64,000 nt of DNA from Perognathus longimembris pacificus (GCF_023159225.1 NC_063170.1:26500301-26564300); one strand, 5' to 3'; positions 29,380 through 40,592 are shown, counted from the stretch's first letter. A program made the numbers and translations. The notes: generated by a model not told the origin, from the letters alone.

Positions 29380-29690
29380 TTGTAGCGACACATTTCTCCG
29401 GGAAGCTGAGGTGCCCAGGCGCCTCGCAGGTGCTGCTGGGAACACATCCGTTCCTCGTGCTGCTCGCCCGCCGGCGGCTCCGCTGTTAACCTTTGGGGTT
29501 TGCTCACAAAATAGAAACTCGCTTTGTAGGTCAGTTTGTCAGTAATTTTGGCAGCTGCGGGGCCACCGAGGGAATGAGGCGTGGTTCCCACTTGTCTCGA
29601 GAGCTCAGTGTGGAGACTTTTGAGGCGCCCTACCTCAGGAGACCTGCTCACCCTGCCGGAAACAGGAGCTACTTTTCTCTGACCTGGTTT
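29380..29690. promoter_or_regulatory. CpG-rich intronic island, candidate regulatory element
   Basis: A repeat-free stretch is unusually rich in CpG for this intron (for example GCTCGCCCGCCGGCGGCTCC at about 29462-29481). It also carries GTTAACCTTTGGGG and GTCAGTAATTTTGGCAGC. It could be an enhancer or a weak intragenic promoter. Confidence 0.4.
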
Positions 29691-30877
29691 TGAATCATAC
29701 AGCAATTCCTGGATGCTGGCAACACACAGCTGTGCCAAGGAATTTGGTCTGTGCCAGACTGTAGGCCAGACCTGCCTTCTATCTGGGCTCTGTATCCTTG
29801 ATAAGGCTGCTGGCTGTACACCTGCTCCCATGTGAAATGTCTGAGTCCTCTTGAGCATGCCCTGGTCTGCAGACTTGCCTTCAGCTGCTGGTGCCCATTG
29901 GACTCGGTGTGGCCACTCCTTACCCCTGACCCATGCCAGTCTGCATAGCCCATCCTGTGAGCATCTTTTTTACACTCTCCTTTACATTACATGTCCTCCA
30001 TGCTGGGGAAAGGAGGCCAGGCCAGCAGCAGCTTCATGGCACCTACTGCTCAGGGCTGCAGTGGATGGAGGATGTGCCTGAGCCATGTGTGGCCCAGGGG
30101 ATTGGCTGTTGGCAAGAATGCCAAGCAAGAGAGCAGAATCAGGTGTTCTGGAGACACCAGGGAGGGCTTCCTGGAGGAGGCAGGGTAAACTGCACTTCGG
30201 ATCCGCTGGGGTTGTGGTTGAGAACCCAGTATCTCTGGAATGAGACAGGAAGCTGGGGAAGCCTAGCCTGGGTTGGCACAATGGCTTGGAAGTACAATGG
30301 GTCCAAGAAATAATATAGCTGCTCTGTGTTTTGCCCAGTGCTGGGAGATCTAGAGCAAGATGCCTAGATCAGCAACAGGGTTTATAGTGCGGACACCAGA
30401 CTTGCCAGAGAAGGAGGCTGAGATCCAGGGAGAGAGGAGTGGAAGGCTGGGGGCCTGGAGAGTGTTGAGGAATGGGTCTTCTATTCCCTCCTCCGGGGAA
30501 GCAGGCTGGCAGCCCATCTCCAGCTGCCTATGGGATGCTAGGTACTGCCTTCAGTAGGCCAGAGGCAAGCCTGGACTGCCCGTGCCTGCTTGCTGGGGAT
30601 AAATCCCCATTGCAGCTGCCATGTGTGTACTGAGCGCTGGCTTGTGAGGCCATGTGCGCATGCCTTCTATGGGGACCGCTGCACTGGGTCTGCCCCCTGT
30701 GTTGTGTGGCCCGAGCAGGTCATTTCCCCTTGGGAGTCACTTACCATAGGTCCCATGTCTGACGAGGGGGACTCAGCATTTAGCAATGGCAGCCATGTTT
30801 TTTTCCTGTCACACATTTGAGTTTTGACAGGATAGTGGCCCTGGACATTTCATTCATGTACACAATGTGTGCCTGAC

Positions 30878-30940
30878 AGGCCCTGTACTAAGTGCTTTAT
30901 TTTCACAGCACCCAGAGGGATCCCATAGTCTCCTCATTTT
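30878..30940 (-). mobile_element. Possible MIR fragment
   Basis: CTGTACTAAGTGCTTTATTTTCACAGCACCC..CTCCTCATTTT resembles the inverse of MIR. The rest may continue at 31238-31265 (ATAATGGGGAAATTGAGGAACAGA) after a SINE insertion. Confidence 0.5.
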
Positions 30941-31228
30941 ATTTTACTTTTTCAAGTTTGAGCCCTGGGCCTTTCATTTCCTCGATAGGCACCCTACTAC
31001 TTGACCCATGGCTCTTTATGCTTGTTATTCTTTCAGAAGGGTCTCCAATTTATTCCTGGGTTCTCCTAGAGTACCATCCCCCTATTTATGTTTCCTTGAT
31101 AGCTGGGAGAATAAAAAAGCACCACCCACCATGGATTTTATTGGTTCAGATTGGGATCTTGTGAACTTCCAGCCTCCAATCCTCTTCCTCCTGATCTCTG
31201 TCTCCACAGTAGCTAAAAGGATAGGCTT
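30941..31228 (-). mobile_element. Old diverged fusion SINE
   Basis: GTTTGAGCCCTGGGCC ... CTACTACTTGACCCATGGC and later TGATCTCTGTCTCCACAGTAGCTAAAAGGATAGG resemble inverse tRNA-like and 7SL-like halves. Confidence 0.5.
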
Positions 31229-31549
31229 GATCTCTCTAGGTGTTATAATGGGGAAATTGAGGAACAGACACTAGCAGATGTTCAGGTGCTATGGGCCAGC
31301 CACGGGCTTGATCAGAACACCATGTGGTCCTACCCAGTACGCTGTGAGTGAAGCTTTTGTCTGGAAGGAAAATCCCTGGATACATGCTTAGCCCTTGTCC
31401 GTGTGTCGTTTGACTGTTGCATGCCCTAGAACGCCTCAGACAAGGACACTTTCACTCTCCAAATCCCCCCACTTTGGACTCTTGCTTGAGTACCACAAGG
31501 GTTAATGTCCATCTTCCCCTCCTTCCTTTCTTCCTTTTAAACTCTGGTT

Positions 31550-31870
31550 CAGAGAAATTCACTGGTGACGCGTCGCTAGAGAACCTCAGCTCTAAAATCT
31601 CGGAGGGGAGATTTGCCAAGTCAAGTTTGGAGGCTGCCAGGCCGGCTGGGCCCCTTCTGAGCCCCCTCTGAGCGGGGATGATTTATGTCGGCAATGTGGT
31701 AGTCATTAGTATCTTTGGTGTTGAAGCCCGCGCGCTCGGGCCTGGGTCTGTGGCCGAGGGAGCCTTCGGGGCCATTACCAGCTAATGGCTTGGTGTGGGC
31801 AGAGGAGGCCTGCAGTCAATCTCGCTGCTGGCGGGTAATAAACGTCACCAGCTCCTTTCCTGCTCCCCAT
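31550..31870. promoter_or_regulatory. CpG-containing repeat-free island, candidate enhancer
   Basis: About 320 bp contain clusters GACGCGTCGC and GCCCGCGCGCTCGGGC, a GATGATTTATG, CCATTACCAGCTAATGGC (an inverted pair of ATTA-type sites) and GTAATAAACGTCA (CRE-like half). No repeat was recognised. Confidence 0.45.
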
Positions 31871-32279
31871 GAGGGCGGGGGCGAGGGGGGGGGCGCTCAC
31901 AGCTCCCTGCTGAGCTTCGTCTCCATGGTTGGGGGCAGGGGACTATCATGTCACTTCTTGGCTTGAACAAGGATGCTGGGAAGTTGCCTTGGATTTTGTC
32001 TGTCTGACCCAGATTCTAAAAATCTGAGTTTGGTTTAGCAGTTCAGGTTCTACTAACCTGGCATGAGCTCATTGTGGCCTGGAGGGGCACAGTGCCCCAA
32101 GTAAAGGGTGTTTGCTGCCTCCATAGTTCAAGATCTGTACACTTAGCCATCTTTCACCCAAGGCCTCACTCATGGGCACACAGCAAGGGCGCAGGGCTGG
32201 CCTGCATAGTTGTGCCCATGTGCATTTCCTGAATGATCAACACACAGACTCTCCCCTCCCTTCCCTCTGGCTGTACCCA

Positions 32280-32560
32280 CAAAAGGCAACCAACCACTTT
32301 CCCAGTTTTCTACCTACGCTGTGCTTTGCCTGTATCAGCAGGTCATTTGGATGGACACACACACAGCCTGTGTTTGGGGGTCTGGATTTGTTAGCTCAAC
32401 ATCTAATCTGCGTCTATGCTGCTCGTGTATCGGTGGGTTTCTTCTTTATTGCTCTATATGAAGAGTTCAGGTTACACATTTTGCTATTGGCTGGATGTCT
32501 GGGCTGGTCCTGGTTTGTGGTTGTTATGAACAGCCTTGACGTTGAGGAGCCCTGGCTCTT
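32280..32560 (-). mobile_element. Old L1 3'-region fragment
   Basis: GGTGGGTTTCTTCTTTATTGC ... TTATGAACAGCC with the surrounding order resembles antisense L1M 3' text (GGGTTTTCTTCTTTTTATGG; TTGTGAATAGTGC). Confidence 0.5.
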
Positions 32561-32569
32561 TGGTCTTAG

Positions 32570-32690
32570 AAACTGTGTTGAGCTTGGGTTCTGTGACTCA
32601 TTGGCTATGTCACCTTGTGCAGGTGCCTTGACCTCTCTGAGTGTGTGAAGTAAGGGGATTGTAGTACGGAGGGCTCTTGGCAACCTCAGG
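32570..32690 (+). mobile_element. MIR fragment
   Basis: CTGTGACTCATTGGCTATGTCACCTTGTGCAGGTGCCTTGACCTCTCTGAG matches the MIR core and 3' half. Confidence 0.65.
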
Positions 32691-33099
32691 AACCTCGTGG
32701 TGACTTGGGCTTCCCGATCAGATTTCACCTGGACACATACTTCTGTGGCACTGAGGAAAAGGTGCAGTGGGGGGAAGCCAACAGAGTTGGGTTTATCACA
32801 GTCTAGTTATGCTGTCTTTGGTGGAAGAGTGGGTGGGGGCAGGGCAGGGTCCTGCTTCAACCTGGTAGTAAGGAGAGCCTGAGTGAGGCATGAGAGGGCA
32901 GCAGCAACACATACTCTGCTTACACACTCTGCAAGAACAGCAGGCCCGCAGCCTGCACTCCCTGGAGTCCCAGGGCTCGCCCTAGAACCGGGAGGCGAGG
33001 CTGAGTGGTGTCTCACAAGACTTTGCATCTACAGCACGTGGGGGTGCCAGTGCCACAGGCTGGCAGCAGAGCAGGGCATGTAAGCCATCTAGGCAATTG

Positions 33100-33275
33100 G
33101 AAAATTTCTGCTAGCCATGTCCAAAAATAAAAATTAAAAAAGGAAGCAGGTGAAATAGAAGAGAATAAGCCTAAATCCAGTATACTTAAAATATTATGAC
33201 CATGCCATAAATGAACCTAACAATTATTATTGAGAGTTTTTTTTATTTTTCTTCCTACTGAATCTTCAAAAATCT
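33100..33275 (-). mobile_element. Ancient mammalian interspersed repeat, family not assigned
   Basis: TTTCTGCTAGCCATGTCCAAA ... GCAGGTGAAAT ... AAAATATTATGACC ... ACAATTATTATTGAG follows the order of a widespread mammalian repeat containing the TAGCCACAT motif. Strand and family are uncertain. Confidence 0.4.
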
Positions 33276-33282
33276 GTACTGT

Positions 33283-33513
33283 AGTTTTATTTATTTAATT
33301 TTGTTGATACTGAGGTTCAAACTCAAGAGCTTTGAGTTCACTTAACTTGCTTGCTTACTTAGGGCTGACACTCAGTACTTGAGACACACCTGTAGCCTGG
33401 CTTTTTGCCGGTTCATTGGAGATGGGGTCTGAAGGCCCAGGCCGGCCTAGAACAGCGATTCTCTAGATCACAGCTGCCTGTGTAGCCTGGATTGTAGTAG
33501 GAGTTCCTGGTGT
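33283..33513 (-). mobile_element. Old fusion SINE
   Basis: TTGATACTGAGGTTCAAACTCAAG ... ACTTGAGACACACCTGTAGCCTGGCTTTTTGCCGGTTCATTGGAGATG, then diverged 7SL-like text. Confidence 0.75.
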
Positions 33514-34059
33514 CCTGCTGAAGCTATGTTTTAGATGCTGAGCATTGCTCCATAGGCATATGTGTCTAGTGGTGGGTGACTGTACTCTATGGGACAGTGG
33601 CACAGCTATGAGTAGAACTCTCCCTCAAATCCTAGCTTTCAGAGAGAAGCAGCATTATCATGCCAGAGCAGGGCCGGAAGTCAGGCTCCTGAGGAACACT
33701 GGTGGTGCCTTCACACTCGCTTTGGTTGTCTCGCCACCTGCTTGTGCTCATCCCGGCTGCTCCAGATTGACCCTCAGAGAATGTGCCCAGGCCCAAGATT
33801 GCTCTCAGGTGGGCAGATGAAGCTCAGAGCCAGAGCAGGCAGCCGGGCAGAGGAGCCACACAGCCAAAGCTCAGCTTTGGGCTCTGGCGTCCATCCCTTG
33901 GGTGAACAGCTCAGCATGCTGGGCAGTGCTTTCTGGCACGTGTCCCTGCTGTGTTCCACCCCTGCCTGCCAGTCCCAAGGGGGTGAAGCTGGTGGGGGTG
34001 GGGAAGCCCACAGCCTGGTGCCTTCATCCCCCACCCCGTCCTTCCTTCGAGGCCGCCTT

Positions 34060-34400
34060 CCTGGGCGGACGCTGTGAAAGTGATTCTCCAGCTCTCCCCC
34101 TGCGGCCTCAGGGAGATAAAAGCCAGGGTTGTGGGGATGGTAAAGAGGAAGCCAAATTATATTTATAATATTAAAGTGAGTGCATTTGTGGCTTGCTGTT
34201 CTCCAGGGTCTTTCATAAGTAGAAAAACACAAATTAGCATTTTCCATTTCCATATATTGACTAGAAAAATCGCCTGCTCTCAATTAAGACCTATAGCTTT
34301 TGGGATGTATGCAACAATTTTATAAAATATTTACAGCAAGATTTGCATTTTACATGGTGTTACAGTTTTTCTTGTGTTTAGGAGAAGGGACTGAGGCCTT
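34060..34400. promoter_or_regulatory. Candidate conserved non-coding element
   Basis: Repeat-free and AT-rich on one side, with AATTATATTTATAATATTAAAG, CACAAATTAGCATTTTCC, TCAATTAAGACC and TTTATAAAATATTTAC. This composition is typical of conserved developmental enhancers; conservation is not measured. Confidence 0.4.
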
Positions 34401-34739
34401 GGAGAGGAAATCCATTCTCTAGAATGAAGAGGGAAGAGAGGCTGCTGTTTTTCTTGACTTGTCTACTGACCAGCCAGGGCCATGCTGTCTCTGGTAATTA
34501 CCTAAGGCTGATCCACCCCTGAGCTATTTGTTAGTCGTCTCCAAAGCCTCCCTCTCTTTTGACAAATCTATTACTTTCCCTTTAAAAGTTGCAGGAATGG
34601 AGCTGTTTGTGGCTTTGTGTGAGATGAAGAAGGAGAACATTTTTTTTTTTTTTTTTTTGCTGAGTGTAAAAGCATGCCGTAAAGAACATAGCTATTTCCT
34701 GGATAATTTGCAGTTGTATATTTTATGTTAATTTCACCG

Positions 34740-35115
34740 AAAATACTGCACCCCTGCCAGGTTTAGTAGCAGCTCACTGTGATATGAATAATTTCTAGTG
34801 AATCATTTTTTTTCTTCATTTAAGATTTGGCACCTTTTTAAGATTTTAATAATAGCAACAAGGAGGAAGATTTAGAACAAGTGAAACATTAGTGCCAAAG
34901 AAATTCACGTTGAGTGCTAATGTAAAATAGCAAGAATAATTACACGGAAAGCGGTTTCCACAGATGTTTTTCCTTGTAATGTAATAACTATTTACTAAAC
35001 TGTTTATTTTAGGCCTTTGGTTTATAATAAAATATTTATACATTCTCTGCTGTAATAAAAAAATATTGACAAAATACCATAGAGGTTTAAAAAGACAATT
35101 GATATTTTTATTTTC
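34740..35115. promoter_or_regulatory. Candidate conserved non-coding element, AT-rich
   Basis: About 375 bp with no recognisable repeat. It includes ATGAATAATTTCTAGTGAATCATT, AGAATAATTACACGG, AAGCGGTTTCCACAG (Runt-like ACCRCA inverse), TAACTATTTACTAAACTGTTTATTTTAG (Forkhead-like) and TTTATAATAAAATATTTATA. Confidence 0.45.
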
Positions 35116-35270
35116 AGGGAAGTGAGCATTGCCTAAAAGTTTGGTACTATTTCAGGGGATTGGTGAAGATTTGAGAATCTAGTTCCTATTTTAATTCCCT
35201 AGCTCACAGAATGACTGGACACTTACTTACATTGTGTTTGCCTGTGTTAGATGTACATTTGGATTATTGT

Positions 35271-35503
35271 GTTTTTTTCTTCTTCTTATTTTTGGTGAGC
35301 TCAGCTAGCTTGCTCATAGCTGCTGTTCTACCACTTGAGCCACACCTGTAGCCTATTGTTTTCGTTATTGTTTGTTTTGCTGGGTAATTGGAGATTAGCA
35401 GAGTTTTCTGCCCAGGCTGGCTTTGAACTCCAGTCCTCCAAATCTCAGCCTCCTGAGATCTAGCTGAGTCTCAGCTAGGATTATAGGTGTGAACAACCAG
35501 CTT
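35271..35503 (-). mobile_element. Fusion SINE, partly duplicated
   Basis: TTCTACCACTTGAGCCACACCTGTAGCC ... GGCTGGCTTTGAACTCCAGTCC. A small duplication (GAGATCTAGCTGAGTCTCAGCTAGG) lies in the 7SL half. Confidence 0.8.
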
Positions 35504-35516
35504 GCAGGTGTTCATT

Positions 35517-35565
35517 CGTTCTTTCTTTCTTTCTCTCTTTCTTTCTTTCTATTTTTTTTTTTTGT
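35517..35565. repeat. (TTTC)n and T tract
   Basis: TCTTTCTTTCTTTCTCTCTTTCTTTC followed by a run of T. Confidence 0.9.
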
Positions 35566-36382
35566 TGTTTTTTAAAGTGGAGGTCTTCCCTGTGACTCCT
35601 GCCAGTGCTGGGTTTCAGTGGTTGATGCCTTCATCCTTGAAACAGGACAGGCCCATCTGAGGGGAAGAGGCCTTGAAGACAGCCATAAGAACTTGTAGAC
35701 ATTTAGATGCATGCGAGACCAGAGGCTGTGGCCAGGCCAGAGGTTATTCTATAAAGATTTGACCTTGATTCTCAGTCTTTGTCTGTGTCCAGTGAAGTAG
35801 CTCCTTGGCAGTATCCTGTAGTGGGTTCATCCTAGGTGGAGCCCAGCTGGAGCCGGGATGACAGATTTAGAAACTCTGACTTGCTGAGCCAGCCTTTCTT
35901 TTGTAAAGTGCTCAGTTAAGAGGAAAAAGAGAGACCACCTATCTCCACTCTAGCCATTGGCTGGAACTAGGAGGCCTGTCAGGTCCCATCACTTGAATGG
36001 TGTTGGAAGTGGCCAGAAATCGAGGGAGAGTTTGGACCTAATGAGAAAGAGGAAAGCAAAGGATCTGAAAGGAACTGGCTGAGTTCTGCCAGCCTGCATG
36101 GAGCCATAGTGACCAGCGTCCCCTCCCCGCAAAGCATTGGTGGCGATGGTGAGACTAGAGATGGGTCTGTTCCTGGAAAGGCACGTGTTTCCCCACGGTC
36201 TGGCTAGTGACAGAGTGTGTGCACTTGGTATATGTCTTTCACATATGTAAGATTTGTGGATGAGTTGATGTTTTTTGTCCATCTTGTGGTTGTCTGTGAG
36301 TGTATTTATGGACTTCTGTGTTTGTTTGGCAGCATTAATGTGGATCTGTGAGTTTGTTATCCTGAGTTTCAGTGCATGTCTG

Positions 36383-36385
<3 letters not shown>

Positions 36386-36418
<33 letters not shown>
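36386..36418. repeat. (GT)n microsatellite
   Basis: About 15 GT units inside a wider GT-rich stretch (36230-36430). Confidence 0.95.
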
Positions 36419-36727
36419 TGAGAGTGCATCCTCCTCTTCCGTGTGCCTGTGGTCTGAGTCTTAGTTTTTATATCATGTGGGTGTAACTGCGTATTATAGC
36501 GGGGGGGGGGAGGGGTACCCTTATGTATGAAGGACTCAGGCTCTTTCTGAATGAGACAGGCCTGGGCTTCCCAGCCTGTCATATTGAAAGGAGTAGACAG
36601 CAAGAGGTTCAAGGGGTCAGAGCAACAAAGGAAAAGGTGGGACTATTTTTAATGAAGACAGAAACAACTGGGCTACTCTAAGAATAGCCAACACAACAAG
36701 GGAGAAATATGCTACTTACTCTTGATG

Positions 36728-36987
36728 TTTTTTTTTTTTTTTGGAAGGGGGGTGGTACTGGGGCTTAAACTTAGGGCCTCAGCCCTATCGCTTAACATTT
36801 TTGTTCAAGATGGGTGCTCTACCACTTGAGCCACAGCTCCACTTCCAGGTTAAAAAAAGCCAAAAATCTTTAATGGTAGCTAATTGGTGATAAGAGTTTC
36901 ATGGACTTTTCTGTCTGGGCTGGCTTTGAACCATGAACCTCAGAATTCAGTCTCCCAAGTAACATGCGTGAGCCATCATCATTCAGC
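36728..36987 (-). mobile_element. 7SL-tRNA fusion SINE
   Basis: A T tract, then GGTACTGGGGCTTAAACTTAGGGCC ... TACCACTTGAGCCACAGCTCCACTTCC ... CTGGGCTGGCTTTGAACCATGAACC. A short insertion AAAAAAAGCCAAAAATC lies in the middle. Confidence 0.88.
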
Positions 36988-38029
36988 TTCTCTTGGCTAT
37001 TTACCTAGAAAATGCCCTTGTGTACTGGGGGAGGCAGTTTTTAAGGCTTTTCTTGCTGTACTGGATTGGCCTATCTCCAGTAATCTAGGCCACCATTTCC
37101 CCTGCTCTGGGGTCCCATGGGCACCCGTAGGGCCAGCGGAATCAGGAGGAACATCCCACAAATAGAGGTCACCATCCTGGGAGCCCCTGGCAAGTCCTTG
37201 GAGTCCCTTGAGGTGAGAAGTATTTTTCCCCCTTGAGTTTAGGGGACTAAGCTGTCTCTACCCAAAGGACAGGGTCCTGTTCCCCATTCCCCATGGAAAG
37301 CTGGGGCCCTAGCGAACCCTCCTAGCCTCTATTCAGGAGAAGAGAGACCAAGGCACGGAGGCCTCTGCCAAGAGGCCACGTTAGTTTGGGAGCTGACCTG
37401 TGGGAGGTGCTGCAGCCCCACCAGAAATCTCTGCAGAGGGAAAGGGCTGCTGGCCAGACTTCCTGAAGGGTAGACCCTGTGGGAAATGTCTGTCTGCAGG
37501 CTCAGTGCAGGTGTGTGTGTGGGGGGGAGGGGGGGAGTCAAGCAGAGGGGAGGGTGCCTGCCCAGGGACAGGCTGCCCTCTGGGGAGAGGGAGGTCTGCT
37601 AATGCAGAACATTTCTTTTCCCTGCTGGATGTGGGTGAACTGGAGGTCACAGTGGATTGTTGGGGCCAGCAGCTGCCACCAGGGGTCCCTCCTTCTCCTT
37701 AAGGCCCACACAACCTTCCTGCTCCTCCTTGTGGTGTTTGGGGAGGGGCAGATGATTAATCTGCCTGGTTGGCCCCCTGTGAGGTGTGGGCTTTGGCCCA
37801 GAGGCAGGCTAGGTGTGCCTTGGTGCAGGCCGGGTCTGCGTCCCTGGCGTTGCCTTTGTCTAGGTGTTTTCTGCCCTGCACACAGCCGGCTCTGGACTGG
37901 CGTCGATGACTGGGATGTCTTTACTGGCACGGACAGCTGTTTTCTTTACCTTTTTGTTTTCAGGGCTCCAAGCTACTTTGCTGACCAATTCCTTCTTGCT
38001 TTTTGTAGGGGGGCTTGCATAAGGGAGGC

Positions 38030-38180
38030 TGGGGGGTAGTAACATAACCTAACTAATTTTTAGTATTGGATTTGCTGGGCAGAGAGTGATCAGTGATGAT
38101 TGTGTGGTTATTATTACTATTACTATTATTATTAATAATTATGCTGATTGTGCTCTTTATAACTTTGAGCAAATTACCCA
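38030..38180. promoter_or_regulatory. AT-rich element with (ATT)n, candidate regulatory
   Basis: CTAACTAATTTTTAG, then TTATTATTACTATTACTATTATTATTAATAATTATGC (about 38109-38142), rich in ATTA sites. It could simply be a trinucleotide repeat. Confidence 0.3.
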
Positions 38181-38879
38181 TTTCACTTTTTAAGAAACAT
38201 TAAAAAAACTCCTTCTCATGGGAGGAGAGGATGCTGGTAACAGAAAAAAAGAGATAGAAACCACCTCCCAAGGAAGCTGCTGCTAACAATTTGGTGTTTT
38301 TCTTTCCCAGCTGTGTCTTCACAGAGATGTAAACACAGTTTTAGGAGGCATCTTGCTTGGTATTTATTTGGGAACTTCTATAGATAGGTGTATCTATTGA
38401 TGAATCATTTGCATATAACGCAAACGCTGTGTGCTTATGCCCATAAACATATAGTTGACTGAGTCTTCCCAGGGGAAAATCTTGGTGGCATGCTATGGTG
38501 ACACAGAATGCCCCAGGACCCTGCATTTCCCTGTCCGTTCCCACTTCCATCCTGACTTCCAGCTGCAAAGCCAGTGGTGCCTACTTTTGTCCTCTCTTTG
38601 TACCTCTGTGTTGGGTGTAAGTGGGGTTATTGTGCCCATATTGTTTTGTAGCTTCCCCTGCAACCCCAGCAATACACAGTGGCAGCTTTCTGAGTCAGGG
38701 CACACATCTCCGTCCCACCTTTTGTCATGGCCATTTGATGCTCCATTCTAGAGGATCACGGTTAGAGCATTTCCTGTTATAAACTATCCTGGGCTGAGCA
38801 TGTAGGATGGGTGGGTGACTTTGCGCCTTCCTCTCTGGGGACAGGGTGGCCAGGATGGTGGGGGAGGGAGAAGGCCTCG

Positions 38880-39070
38880 CCAGGCTGTGGTGTGGAGGAT
38901 GTTGGCGTGACTTCAGTCTGCCAGCTGGACCTCATCAAGTGCGGGTGTTAATTACTGGGAGGCCCCTGGTTCTGTGAGCAGGCGGGAATGCTGGGGCTAA
39001 CTCGTGAATCAGGGTCACCTTGAAGCAGACGCTTCCAGGGACCATGAATTAGAGGAGACCAAGAGGAAGT
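38880..39070. promoter_or_regulatory. Candidate conserved non-coding element
   Basis: Repeat-free, with TTGGCGTGACTTCA, CATCAAGTGCGGGTGTTAATTACTGGG (NKX-like CAAGTG plus TAATTA) and ACTCGTGAATCAGGGTCACC. Confidence 0.35.
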
Positions 39071-39459
39071 TCAGGGCACTGGCAGCTGTGTTCTGCCAGC
39101 TCGTCTCAGTCATCCTGGTGCCCCGGAGCCCCGTCCGGGATTTGCCTCCCCTGAAGCCCTTCTGAGGATATGGGGGTGTCTGGGTCTTGGCTCTCACTGG
39201 GATAGGCTGAGAGCAAGAATACTTGTATTGTGGGTAACTGCTTCCCAGAACACCTTGGACTTTTAAGATGTGCCCACATATCTTGGAAATGTGGCCTGTG
39301 TGAGTAGGAAGGGAAGCAGGGCCAGGAAAGGAGGTGTGTCTATGTGTGACAGTGCCACACATGCGTCCAGGTGTGCAGTCTCCTGCATCAGTAGCTACTG
39401 CCCCCCTGGCCCCAGCCAGGTGAGCTCAGAGCTGCAGGCATGGCAGGCCAGGTTGGAGG

Positions 39460-39618
39460 AGAATTAGGTTATTGCATTTCCTCTGTAATTCTTCATCAGG
39501 GCTGCCGCCAAGATCTGCTTCGAGAAAATCAATGTGTTCTGACTCCATAATTTCCCAGGTTGCCTTACTCCAAGTACTTTGTACGGGAAAGGTGACATCT
39601 CTGGTCACATCTGTATGG

Positions 39619-39619
<1 letters not shown>
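39460..39619. promoter_or_regulatory. Candidate conserved non-coding element (left of AC array)
   Basis: GGTTATTGCATTTCCTCTGTAATTC and TCGAGAAAATCAATGTG lie in a repeat-free block. It is separated from the next island by the AC microsatellite. Confidence 0.35.

Positions 39620-39661
<42 letters not shown>
39620..39661. repeat. (AC)n microsatellite
   Basis: About 21 perfect AC units, embedded within an otherwise repeat-free island. Confidence 0.97.
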
Positions 39662-39665
<4 letters not shown>

Positions 39666-39714
39666 CCCTCCTCCTTCCCTTGCTCCCCCACCCCGTCCCC
39701 ACCTCCTAGGATAG

Positions 39715-40270
39715 GATTCATTGGAATTTACCAACCTTTGCACGCTTTTGTGAAAACACTCATTTGTGTTTGCGCCAGGCCGCTAATGGCGGACGCCAAG
39801 GTCTGCCGAGCTACCTCTGCTCTGCTCTCGTTATAGCGAGGAATGTGCCGTTAATAATGCATCTATGGAACTCAGCTGTGTGGGAGCCAAGTAATTATCC
39901 CACTGTAGCGTTCCCGGCTTCAGTGTCATCACAACTGGGGCTTCATTAAAAGTCCTAACAGAGACGGTGTTGTGTGCTGCAGCCTGTATATATATTTTTT
40001 CATTTAAATTATCAGCCTTGCTATGGCTCAGAGGTAATTTGACTTTTTGAAACCGCTGAGCCCCTGTGAATTCCCCTCCCCTTCTCCCTCTCGCTGCTCT
40101 ACCAGCTGATCAGCCCCAGAAGAACAAAAGGTTTATCTGAAGCTATGAAGCATATATTCACCAGCTTCTGGCGTCTAGATAAAAAAAAAATCAAAGTACT
40201 CCATTGAACATGTTAATACTGAGCAAAATGCACACAGCTAGACACTAAACCTTTACAGGGATTTGGGCAT
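39715..40270. promoter_or_regulatory. Candidate conserved enhancer island
   Basis: About 550 bp without repeats: GCGCCAGGCCGCTAATGGCGGACGCC, GCCGTTAATAATGCATC, CCAAGTAATTATCCC, CATTTAAATTATCAGCC, GAGGTAATTTGAC and CAAAGGTT-like sites (AAAAGGTTTATC). The mix of isolated CpGs and TAAT cores is typical of conserved developmental enhancers. Confidence 0.5.
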
Positions 40271-40448
40271 TTGAAAAGTGATACCCAGATCAGGCCTTGA
40301 GCTGGATTTCTTAGCCCAGAGTAGAGTGAGTAGCAAAGGAGAAAGAAATAATGTTTATAAACTAATATGAAAACAGCAAATGAATGGCTTAAGAGCTCGC
40401 CACCTTTTATCTTACATCTTTATCTGATTTTTTTTTTTTTTTTTGCAT

Positions 40449-40592
40449 GAGGGAGCTTGGCCCAGTCACCTCACAGGACTTAAGATTTCCCCCTTTGGGA
40501 GAGATTGGCACGGTCACCTCACAGGACATAGGATTTCCTTCTTTGGGAGAGCTTGGCCCAGTCACTTCATAGGACATAGGATTTCCCCCTTT
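40449..40592. repeat. 48-bp minisatellite, three units
   Basis: A unit containing GCTTGGCCCAGTCACCTCAC and AGGACATAGGATTTCCCCCT repeats with an exact 48-bp period (about 40449, 40497 and 40545). The period is a multiple of three, so one frame stays open across it with a 16-residue repeat. Confidence 0.95.

Noticed and set aside
29217..29858. 213-codon minus-strand open frame
   Set aside because: No domain, odd composition, overlaps a CpG-rich region that naturally lacks stops, no splice or promoter evidence.
35989..36612. 207-codon minus-strand open frame
   Set aside because: It includes a long His-Thr run made by the (GT)n repeat and has no protein-like structure elsewhere.
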